From NCBI GenBank assembly GCA_964581605.1, contig CAZOPF010000144.1, positions 1 to 11,537 of the forward strand: a stretch of 11,537 nt of DNA, written 5' to 3'. The notes below the pieces were generated by a model. It was not told the DNA's origin. It did not search any database and saw only the letters and a program-made list of their open reading frames with translations. This DNA comes from CAADGU01 sp964581605. GTDB lineage: Bacteria > Chloroflexota > Anaerolineae > Promineifilales > Promineifilaceae. The position numbers and the translations under genes were made by a program. Below, in pieces: positions 7,167-11,537 of this stretch (position 1 is its first letter; each line of letters begins with the position of its first letter).

Positions 7167-7558
7167 GGCACACCCTCCAGCGACGCGCCCGATGGCTGGT
7201 TCAGGTAAGGCGTCATCGCCGGGGAATTGATGCCCAGCGCCGCCGCCAAATTCACCAACTGGCGAATTTCCTGTTCGTTTTGCTGTTGGAGAATGGCGTC
7301 AATCATCACGGCCGTTAGCACCGCTTCCCCCTCTTCTCCCAGACCGGCCAACCGGGTCTGCGCCACCGCCAAATCCCCATCCAGCGCATACCCTGCCGCC
7401 ACCAGCCGCACATAATCCTGCTGATACCCGGTTGCCAGATACGCAGGCGTGGCATTCACAAACTCCGTGGGATACAGCCGCCAGCCAATCAACAACCCTA
7501 GCCCCACCCCCGCGGCCAGACCGATAATAATAACAAGTAGGGTACGCAAAAGGCGCAT
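7163..7558 (-). CDS. Membrane-anchored helical protein, paralogue of the next gene's N-terminal domain
   Basis: This 131-residue protein has one N-terminal hydrophobic segment (about 5-26, Gly-rich) followed by a helical domain (about 30-115). It shares with the downstream 295-residue protein the pattern W..P, P-A-x-L, Y(x)2-5Y, YxxDGD, AQ-x-RLA-L, at matching spacing, which points to tandem duplication. The C-terminus is short and ends in a Pro/Gly/Ser-rich tail. It is the first gene of the four-gene operon. The ATG at 7556-7558 has no visible Shine-Dalgarno and lies just downstream of an octamer repeat array (7565-7628), which fills the likely promoter area. The tRNA-Leu terminator (7631-7664) should isolate the operon from the tRNA transcript. 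No family name is recognised. Confidence 0.78.
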   Translation of the reverse strand: MRLLRTLLVIIIGLAAGVGLGLLIGWRLYPTEFVNATPAYLATGYQQDYVRLVAAGYALDGDLAVAQTRLAGLGEEGEAVLTAVMIDAILQQQNEQEIRQLVNLAAALGINSPAMTPYLNQPSGASLEGVP

Positions 7559-7564
7559 GAAAAA

Positions 7565-7628
7565 GTGTTTGGGTGTTTGGGTGTTTGAGTGTTCACGCAG
7601 TTACGAAAACACTAAAACACTCAAACAC
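7565..7628. repeat. Intergenic inverted octamer array (element B)
   Basis: Left units GTGTTTGG (7565), GTGTTTGG (7573), GTGTTTGA (7581) and GTGTT (7589-7593) face right units AACACTAA, AACACTCA and AACACATA (from about 7608 to 7631). The 13-bp stretch 7581-7593 is a perfect inverse of 7616-7628 with a 22-nt loop. It lies upstream of the four-gene minus-strand operon. Confidence 0.8.
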
Positions 7629-7630
7629 AT

Positions 7631-7664
7631 AAAAAAAGAGTTACCCATTTTCCATGAGCAACTC
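7631..7664 (-). terminator. Rho-independent terminator of the tRNA-Leu transcript
   Basis: Read on the minus strand, GAGTTGCTCAT (7664-7654) pairs with ATGGGTAACTC (7648-7638) over 11 pairs including two G-T wobbles, with a GGAAA loop, followed directly by seven T (7637-7631). The plus-strand side lacks a T-tract, so it acts in the minus direction. It ends the tRNA transcript about 80 nt after the mature 3' end. Confidence 0.85.
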
Positions 7665-7742
7665 CTTCCATCCATTGCCTGCTGTGGCGATTTGCCCGGC
7701 TCCCTGTGGGGGGTTTATAATCCCACCCAACAGGTTCGCTCA

Positions 7743-7824
<82 letters not shown>

Positions 7825-7842
7825 CCTCTGCAAGGTGGCGGG

Positions 7843-7871
7843 ATTTTAGAACATGGCATGGGTTCTGTCAA
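7843..7871 (-). promoter_or_regulatory. Consensus sigma70 promoter of tRNA-Leu
   Basis: On the minus strand TTGACA (7871-7866) and TAAAAT (7848-7843) are separated by 17 bp. Transcription would begin near 7836, about 12 nt before the mature tRNA 5' end. The -35 box is only 4 bp from the repeat array at 7875-7919. Confidence 0.88.
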
Positions 7872-7874
7872 ACC

Positions 7875-7919
7875 TGGTAAATAGTAAGCAGTGAACTGTT
7901 CACTGCTCACTGTTTACTG
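7875..7919. repeat. Intergenic inverted heptamer array (element C)
   Basis: Three heptamers TGGTAAA, TAGTAAG, CAGTGAA (7875-7895) face three inverted heptamers TTCACTG, CTCACTG, TTTACTG (7899-7919). The inner 9-bp arms GCAGTGAAC (7888-7896) and GTTCACTGC (7898-7906) are perfect. It lies between the divergent tRNA promoter and the sigma factor start, with only about 11 bp to the ATG. Confidence 0.8.
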
Positions 7920-7930
7920 TCTAGCGAGCC

Positions 7931-8524
7931 ATGGACGAAGCGGCACTTATCGAACAGGCGAAAAAGGGCGACGTGACCGCCTATAACCGGCTGGTGCTGG
8001 CTCATCAGCAGGTGGTGTATAACGTTGCCTACCGCATTATGGGTGAGCCACAAGCGGCCGAAGACGTGACACAGGAGACGTTTATTGCCGCTTACAAGGC
8101 GCTGCATAGCTTTCGGGAGGGCAGCTTCAAGGCGTGGCTGCTGCGCATTGTCACCAACCGCTGTTACGACGAACTGCGTAAATATCAACGCCGCCCCCAA
8201 TCATCGCTGGATGACCTGACAGAAGAAAATGAATCCTTTGCCTTTTTGCGCGATCCAGAAATGGGGCCAGAGGAGCAGCAACAGCGGCTGGAATTGATCC
8301 GCGCCGTGGAGCGGTGTTTGCAAGGATTACCGGCCGATCAGCGGGCAACGGCCGTGCTCTGCGATGTGGAAGGGTATGACTATGAAGAAATTGCCCGCAT
8401 TACCCAGGTCTCGCTGGGCACGGTTAAATCCCGGCTCAGCCGCGCCCGCAGCAAACTGCGCGACTGCCTGCAAGGGGTACAGGAACTTTTGCCAATGGCG
8501 TATCGTTTAGGAAACGAGACTTAG
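7931..8524 (+). CDS. ECF-type RNA polymerase sigma factor
   Basis: The 197-residue protein has the two-domain ECF layout. Region 2 (about residues 20-85) includes AEDVTQETFIAAYKAL (43-58) and the FKAWLLRIVTNRCYDELRK segment (66-84) that contacts the -10 element. Region 4 (about 124-180) includes LPADQRATAVLCDVEGYDYEEIA (133-155) and the helix-turn-helix VSLGTVKSRLSRARSKLR. It should direct core RNA polymerase to a specific promoter set under anti-sigma control. The membrane protein gene 81 bp downstream is a likely anti-sigma factor, the usual sigma/anti-sigma arrangement. The ATG at 7931 has no clear Shine-Dalgarno, and heptamer repeat C lies just upstream. Its target promoters cannot be read from this window. 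Identification of the family is firm. Confidence 0.95.
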   Translation: MDEAALIEQAKKGDVTAYNRLVLAHQQVVYNVAYRIMGEPQAAEDVTQETFIAAYKALHSFREGSFKAWLLRIVTNRCYDELRKYQRRPQSSLDDLTEENESFAFLRDPEMGPEEQQQRLELIRAVERCLQGLPADQRATAVLCDVEGYDYEEIARITQVSLGTVKSRLSRARSKLRDCLQGVQELLPMAYRLGNET

Positions 8525-8529
8525 ATGTG

Positions 8530-8601
8530 GTAATTGAGTAATTGCGTCATTGGGTAATTGCCAAGTTACTCAATCACCCAATTACCTGATTACCTGGTTA
8601 C
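8530..8601. repeat. Intergenic inverted octamer array (element D)
   Basis: Four octamers GTAATTGA, GTAATTGC, GTCATTGG, GTAATTGC (8530-8561) face GTTACTCA, ATCACCCA, ATTACCTG, ATTACCTG and a partial GTTAC (8565-8601) across a 3-nt centre. The reverse complement of the right side gives GTAA-type units of the same motif. It fills the 81-bp gap between the sigma factor and the anti-sigma-like gene and could fold in that transcript. Confidence 0.85.
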
Positions 8602-8605
8602 TATC

Positions 8606-9607
8606 ATGTTTGACTTTTTGCGGAATTGGACGAAATCAGCAGCAGCTAAACAGCAGGAAGTGATAACCGCTTACCTGGATAATGCCCTGCCGCCGGCCGA
8701 ACGCCAACGCTTTGAGCAGCAAATGACCCAAGATGCCACGCTGCGGGCAGAGGTGGAACAGCAGCGGCAGACACGCCAACTGCTGCGCCAACTGCCGTCC
8801 CGCCAGGTTCCCCGGAATTTTACGCTCGACCCGGCCTTATACGGCCGTCCCGCCCGCCAACCCCTTGTCACCTATTACCCGGCTCTACGCGCTGCGACGG
8901 TGTTAACGGCCGTCTTCCTCTTTTTTATCGTCGGTCTGAATCTGTTTAGCTTTGCGGATGAGCAAATGGCCTCAGCCCCGGATATGGCCCTATCCCAATT
9001 TGCAGTGGAACCAGCCAATGAAGAAGCGGTCGGCGTTGCGGCAGACTCGGCCACCCTTTCCGGTGACAGCCAGGTGGAAGAGCCAGTGCTAGAGAGCGCG
9101 CCACCTGCCGAACCGGCGCTGCCCGCGGCCGTACCGACATCTGTTGGCGAAGTGACAGAAGAAGAAGCTGAGGAAGCATCGGCTGAAGAAGAAGCATCCG
9201 TGGAAGGCGCGGTTGAAGGCGCGCCCGCCGCCGCCGCCGAAGCCCCCGCTGAAGCCACGGCCGTGCCCCAGGCAACCCCCTCACCGGCTGCCACGATGGA
9301 AGCAGGCATTATCGCCACCCCATTGCCCACCGCCACCGTCTCAGACTTGCCGCGTATGGTGGCGACGGAAGTGGCTGACCGGGCAGAACTGGTGGCAACG
9401 GCCGTGCCCGTCACGTCAGAAGCCGATACAGACACAGCCAATATCGCCCCCACGTTGGAAGCGGTGGCAACGGCCGTGACCGCTCCCACAACCTCGCCAC
9501 CAGCCTCCCCTGTAGACTTCTTGTCGGCACTCGTTGTTGCTCTGTTCCTGCTGCTGGTGCTGCTGATCATTCTCACCCTTTATGCCCGGCGCAAGCAGCC
9601 CTGGTAA
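8606..9607 (+). CDS. Zinc-less anti-sigma-like membrane protein with long acidic extracellular linker
   Basis: I start at ATG 8606 (333 residues); the in-frame ATG at 8558 lies inside repeat array D and would add only repeat-encoded residues. Residues about 17-65 (ITAYLDNALPPAERQRFEQQM...) match the anti-sigma (zf-HC2/ZAS-like) helix pattern, but the HxxxCxxC zinc ligands are absent. TM1 is at about 94-115 and TM2 at about 305-326, so both ends should be cytoplasmic with an Ala/Glu/Pro/Thr-rich loop of about 190 residues outside. That loop contains TAV tripeptides encoded by ACGGCCGT copies. Position 81 bp after an ECF sigma gene supports a role as its anti-sigma factor, sensing the envelope through the loop. 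The C-terminal tail (ARRKQPW) is basic. Shine-Dalgarno is weak. Confidence 0.8.
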   Translation: MFDFLRNWTKSAAAKQQEVITAYLDNALPPAERQRFEQQMTQDATLRAEVEQQRQTRQLLRQLPSRQVPRNFTLDPALYGRPARQPLVTYYPALRAATVLTAVFLFFIVGLNLFSFADEQMASAPDMALSQFAVEPANEEAVGVAADSATLSGDSQVEEPVLESAPPAEPALPAAVPTSVGEVTEEEAEEASAEEEASVEGAVEGAPAAAAEAPAEATAVPQATPSPAATMEAGIIATPLPTATVSDLPRMVATEVADRAELVATAVPVTSEADTDTANIAPTLEAVATAVTAPTTSPPASPVDFLSALVVALFLLLVLLIILTLYARRKQPW

Positions 9608-9608
9608 A

Positions 9609-9625
9609 GCGATTTTCAAAATCGC
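9609..9625. terminator. Short palindrome, possible bidirectional stop between convergent units
   Basis: GCGATTTT (9609-9616) and AAAATCGC (9618-9625) are perfect inverse arms around one base. It lies between the anti-sigma-like gene stop and the remnant gene on the opposite strand. The A/T-rich arms can partly serve as a T-tract in either direction, but there is no extra U-run, so terminator activity is uncertain. Confidence 0.35.
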
Positions 9626-9629
9626 GCTA

Positions 9630-9968
9630 CTATCCGCCAAATAGTTCCAGATCGGCTTCTACCATCAACTGCACCAGTTCGGTAAACGAGGTACGGGGCT
9701 GCCAGCCCAAATCCAGTTTGGCCTGGGTGTAATCCCCTTTGAGAACGGTAATTTCGGTGGGTCGCAGCAAGGCGTCGTCAGCCTGTACATGCGCTTGCCA
9801 ATCCAGCCCGGCAGCGGCAAAGGCCACCTGGCACAGTCGCGCACCGAGTAAGAGGTGTGGGTGCCGATGACGTAATCTTTTGGCTGGTGGCCTGGTAAAC
9901 GCGGGACTGAGGCGCATGGACGCGCACCGCTTCCATGACCCGCACCACGCCCAGCGCCGTAATCTCCT
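9630..9968 (-). pseudogene. gmd: Remnant of GDP-mannose 4,6-dehydratase (gmd), deleted and frameshifted
   Basis: Minus-strand translation gives pieces of a GMD-family (SDR) enzyme in more than one frame. EITALGVVRVMEAVRVH then APQSRVYQATSQ (near 9968-9880) matches the region around residues 100-130 of GMD. KDYVIGTHTSYSVRD in the next frame matches the segment after about residue 240 (usually DDYVIATGETHSVRE). CQVAFAAAGLDWQ through DLELFGG in a third frame is the C-terminus. So about 110 residues, including the YxxxK catalytic region, are missing at the YQATSQ junction, and one base is missing after SVR (GA-CTG). The N-terminal Rossmann half is absent too. The remaining 339 bp start right at a 66-bp palindromic element. 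An open frame of 159 codons over the area is not a real protein. GMD makes the GDP-4-keto-6-deoxymannose used for fucose and rhamnose, so a surface-sugar locus may once have been nearby. Confidence 0.85.
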
Positions 9969-9969
9969 G

Positions 9970-10035
9970 TGAAAACAGGACGCTGATTGGCGCGGATGAC
10001 GCGGATAAAACCAGATAATGAGCGTCCTGTTTTCA
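9970..10035. repeat. 66-bp palindromic element with 15-bp inverted ends
   Basis: TGAAAACAGGACGCT (9970-9984) is the exact reverse complement of AGCGTCCTGTTTTCA (10021-10035), with further partial pairing just inside. The 36-bp core contains GCGGATGACGCGGAT, a short direct repeat of GCGGAT. It has no coding capacity and resembles a non-autonomous palindromic (REP- or MITE-like) unit. It directly abuts the gmd remnant. Confidence 0.75.
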
Positions 10036-10077
10036 TTCATGTGGGTGGGCTGCCGCCCGTGTCGTCTCCTTTTTTTG

Positions 10078-10111
10078 GACGCAAAGGTGCAAAGATGCGA
10101 AGGGTGCAAAG
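10078..10111. repeat. Tandem octamer array ACGCAAAG/GTGCAAAG (element F)
   Basis: ACGCAAAG (10079-10086), GTGCAAAG (10087-10094), ATGCGAAG (10095-10102), one extra G, then GTGCAAAG (10104-10111). Direct units only; no convincing inverted partner is visible. The surrounding 10036-10194 stretch holds no credible gene: only a TA-poor spacer with one ACGGCCGT copy (10162). Confidence 0.6.
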
Positions 10112-10194
10112 AAGAAGAAGTACGATTGGGGGATGATAGCGGAAATGGGTGGGGGATTTGTACGGCCGTGTTACGGCCGCCCTGTGTTTTGGGA

Positions 10195-10247
10195 ACGTAA
10201 TCCGTCAGCCCGATTACGGTTCACGGACTACGGATTACGGTTTACGC
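10195..10247. repeat. Intergenic inverted heptamer array (element E)
   Basis: Two left heptamers ACGTAAT, CCGTCAG (10195-10208) face five right heptamers ATTACGG, TTCACGG, ACTACGG, ATTACGG, TTTACGC (10213-10247) across CCCG. The TAA stop of the 154-residue gene (10242-10244, minus) lies in the last unit, so the array would form at the 3' end of that transcript. Confidence 0.75.
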
Positions 10248-10706
10248 TTCCGGGGCGGGCAGTTCAATAAGTGACATGAGCGACTGAAAGGCGGCGGCGC
10301 GGTCTTCTTGCTGGCGGGCCTGGTTGAAGCGTTCCACGTTTTTCAGGCGGCTGGGGGCGGGTGGTTCGTTGGTGAGCCAGCGATGATTTTTCAAGATGCG
10401 GGTCATGGTGTCATCAATCACGTCAAAGGTCAGCGGCTGACCAATGGAACCAACCAGGTCATTGACACCTTGCATGATCAGTTTCACGGCCGTGCCATCT
10501 TTTTCCAGCTTCGTTTGGGCTTCGTCATCAGAGAGGGTGGCAGTGGCAACGGCCGTGGCCTTAATCTGTGCCAGCCCCCAATCCAACAATTGGCTGGCCT
10601 CGTCATCATTCAGATTGCTACGCAGGCTGCTGTCTTCCATCAGCAATTCGGCCCAACGCCGTGCCCGCCGCCGCGCTAATCGGTTGCCACTTTGTTGCTC
10701 TTCCAT
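10242..10706 (-). CDS. Helical cytoplasmic protein, function unknown
   Basis: The 154-residue protein begins with a basic segment (RLARRRARRWAELL, about 9-22) and then is mostly predicted helix with acidic patches, such as DDEASQLLDWGL (about 34-45). There is no signal peptide, membrane segment or cysteine, and no recognised motif. ATG 10704-10706 is preceded by GAGG about 8 bp upstream. It sits 81 bp downstream of the cyclic-nucleotide-binding gene on the same strand, with repeat element G in between, so it may be co-transcribed and might work with that sensor; this is a neighbourhood inference only. Two TAV tripeptides are encoded by ACGGCCGT copies (10486, 10549). Family unknown. Confidence 0.75.
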   Translation of the reverse strand: MEEQQSGNRLARRRARRWAELLMEDSSLRSNLNDDEASQLLDWGLAQIKATAVATATLSDDEAQTKLEKDGTAVKLIMQGVNDLVGSIGQPLTFDVIDDTMTRILKNHRWLTNEPPAPSRLKNVERFNQARQQEDRAAAFQSLMSLIELPAPEA

Positions 10707-10730
10707 GTTATGACCTCACAATTATTCTAA

Positions 10731-10787
10731 CGCCGAGACGCAGAGGTGCAGAGAAAAATCCTTCGCGTTCCTCGCGCCCTTCGCGGA
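10731..10787. repeat. Intergenic inverted array, period about 8 (element G)
   Basis: Left units ACGCAGAG (10738-10745) and GTGCAGAG (10746-10753) face right units CTTCGCGT (10761), TCCTCGCG (10769) and CCCTTCGCG (10777-10785) across AAAAATC. Inverse matching is approximate. It lies between the two minus-strand genes and ends immediately before the TGA stop of the cNMP-binding protein. Confidence 0.6.
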
Positions 10788-11267
10788 TCACTTCTTCAGC
10801 TTATCCAACGCGCCGCGCAGTTCGCGCACTTCTTTACTCAACCGATTCATGGCATCAATCGTTTCATCCAGATGATAAATGACTTCGGTCAGCAGGCCAA
10901 TGGCTAACTGTGGCTCTTGCTGAACGAAAGGCCAGAACTGCGCATGTTTGAACTGTACCGCTTTCACCGTAGTCACGGCCGTACAATTGGCATTGCGTGG
11001 CGACTGGGTAATCATCGTCAGTTCACCCAGCACACTGCGCGGCCCCCGTTCACCCACCTTGCTCACATCCTCAATTTCAATGGCGACACGGCCGTCTACC
11101 ACCACATACAAACAATCGGTCAGCGCATCCTGGCGAATGAGCACATCGCCAGGTTGGAATGACACTTCCGCACCGATACGGGCTATTTCCTGCAACCGGT
11201 CATCCGGCACATGGGCAAACAGGGGCGTCTTTTTCAAAAAAGCTGTCATTTCCACAGAAAGGGCCAT
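10788..11267 (-). CDS. Standalone cyclic-nucleotide-binding-domain protein
   Basis: The 159-residue protein is essentially one Crp-type cNMP-binding domain (about residues 8-125). The phosphate-binding cassette GELTMITQSPRNANCTA (81-97) keeps the Gly-Glu pair and R91, the residue that usually contacts the cyclic phosphate; the following NAN differs from the usual (S/A)AT. After it comes a helical C-terminus (about 130-159, MNRLSKEVRELRGALDKLKK) that could be a coiled coil. There is no helix-turn-helix, so it is not a Crp/Fnr transcription factor as it stands; it may act through a partner or as a sensor subunit. The ATG at 11265-11267 has GAGG about 9 bp upstream. The 154-residue gene follows. 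It and the histidine kinase at 578-1765 are the two cNMP-type sensors of the window. Confidence 0.88.
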   Translation of the reverse strand: MALSVEMTAFLKKTPLFAHVPDDRLQEIARIGAEVSFQPGDVLIRQDALTDCLYVVVDGRVAIEIEDVSKVGERGPRSVLGELTMITQSPRNANCTAVTTVKAVQFKHAQFWPFVQQEPQLAIGLLTEVIYHLDETIDAMNRLSKEVRELRGALDKLKK

Positions 11268-11305
11268 GTTTCACATCCTCTTCCACAGCAGTTAGTAACC
11301 GTGCA

Positions 11306-11374
11306 GTAATTATGCAATTGAGTAATTTGGTAATTAGCCGCTTCAATTACTTAATTACCCAATTACCCAATCGC
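11306..11374. repeat. Intergenic inverted octamer array (element H)
   Basis: Four octamers GTAATTAT, GCAATTGA, GTAATTTG, GTAATTAG (11306-11337) face AATTACTT, AATTACCC, AATTACCC and partial AATCGC (11345-11374) across a 7-nt centre. Unit sequence is close to element D (8530-8601). It lies in the divergent spacer between the cNMP-binding gene and the partial gene at the window end. Confidence 0.85.
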
Positions 11375-11445
11375 TAACTTATTTGCAAACGCTCACTTAG
11401 TATGAATTATAGCCCTCTTTGCAATTTTGCAGGCAAATACGGCCG

Positions 11446-11493
11446 ATGGCGGCGCCCAAAATGGCGGCCCTTAAAATGGCGGGAGTTTATTAG
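11446..11493 (+). repeat. Three 15-bp tandem repeats encoding a possible short leader peptide
   Basis: ATGGCGG recurs exactly every 15 bp (11446, 11461, 11476), followed by CGCCCAAA, CCCTTAAA and GAGTTTAT. In frame it reads MAAPKMAALKMAGVY then TAG (11491-11493), ending 16 bp before the GTG start of the next gene. No good ribosome-binding site precedes the first ATG, so translation is uncertain. It may be an operator array or a leader ORF. Confidence 0.4.
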
Positions 11494-11509
11494 AGAGGAG
11501 ATACGCAAC

Positions 11510-11537
11510 GTGCAACTTTCTACTCAATTTAATCGAG
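11510..11537 (+). CDS. Start of a GTG-initiated gene, cut by window end
   Basis: GTG at 11510-11512 is preceded by GAGGAG (11495-11500) at 9 bp, a strong ribosome-binding site, and opens a frame reading MQLSTQFNR to the last base. Nine codons are too few for identification. A weak promoter (TTGCAA at 11383-11388, TTATAG at 11407-11412, 18 bp spacing) lies upstream. In between lie the 15-bp tandem repeats at 11446-11490. Confidence 0.55.

Noticed and set aside
8558..8605. Upstream ATG adding 16 residues to the anti-sigma-like protein
   Set aside because: Those residues are translated repeat array D; typical artefact.
8875..9576. Minus-strand open frame of 233 codons
   Set aside because: Antisense to the anti-sigma-like gene; Ser/Ala/Thr-rich translation mirrors the Ala/Glu linker.
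9630..10109. Intact 159-codon gene
   Set aside because: Only its C-terminal part is protein-like; upstream GMD homology continues in other frames, so it is a pseudogene.
10018..10200. Plus-strand 60-codon frame
   Set aside because: Runs through the palindrome and octamer repeat F, has no ribosome-binding site, and its translation has no recognisable features.

Overview
The window looks like a chromosomal piece of a Chloroflexota bacterium, probably Anaerolineae-like. This rests on gene content (Ser/Thr-kinase/FHA/beta-sandwich protein, zinc-less anti-sigma-like protein, small TM-anchored lipo/secretome-like proteins), moderately high GC, and intergenic inverted arrays of 7-8 bp units. The taxonomic call is an inference. 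No phage, insertion sequence, CRISPR array or classical defence locus is visible.

Layout. 13-1765 (minus): a soluble histidine kinase with an N-terminal cyclic-nucleotide-binding-type domain, followed 61 bp later by an Ala/Gln/Lys-rich protein of unknown function. 1766-1959: divergent intergenic region with a bulged hairpin. 1960-4551 (plus): a large Ser/Thr kinase-like protein with FHA domain, two beta-sandwich domains and one C-terminal membrane segment; its kinase domain has lost the catalytic Asp and probably the alpha-C Glu, so it is probably a pseudokinase. 4552-5348 (plus): a repeat, a good sigma70 promoter, a small membrane protein and a small unknown protein. 5364-7558 (minus): a tightly coupled four-gene operon (junctions of 4-bp overlap, 1-bp gap, 4-bp overlap) with two related membrane-anchored proteins, a SpoIIAA/STAS-like small protein and a zinc-ribbon Nudix hydrolase. 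7631-7871 (minus): tRNA-Leu(CAA) with its own consensus promoter and a strong terminator. 7931-9607 (plus): an ECF sigma factor and a two-TM anti-sigma-like protein. 9630-9968 (minus): a decayed GDP-mannose 4,6-dehydratase remnant abutting a 66-bp palindromic element. 10242-11267 (minus): a standalone cyclic-nucleotide-binding protein and an unknown protein. 11510-end (plus): the first codons of a GTG-start gene.

The common theme is signalling: histidine kinase, kinase-FHA protein, ECF sigma/anti-sigma pair, and two cyclic-nucleotide-type sensors without a DNA-binding domain.

Two features cut across the genes. The palindromic octamer ACGGCCGT occurs 29 times by hand count (about one per 400 bp), on genes of both strands and in all three reading frames, like the HIP1 octamer of cyanobacteria. 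Separately, at least seven intergenic spacers carry arrays of 7-8 bp units facing inverted units across a short centre; the architecture is shared but the unit sequence differs at most sites. These arrays are the best candidates for something not well described.
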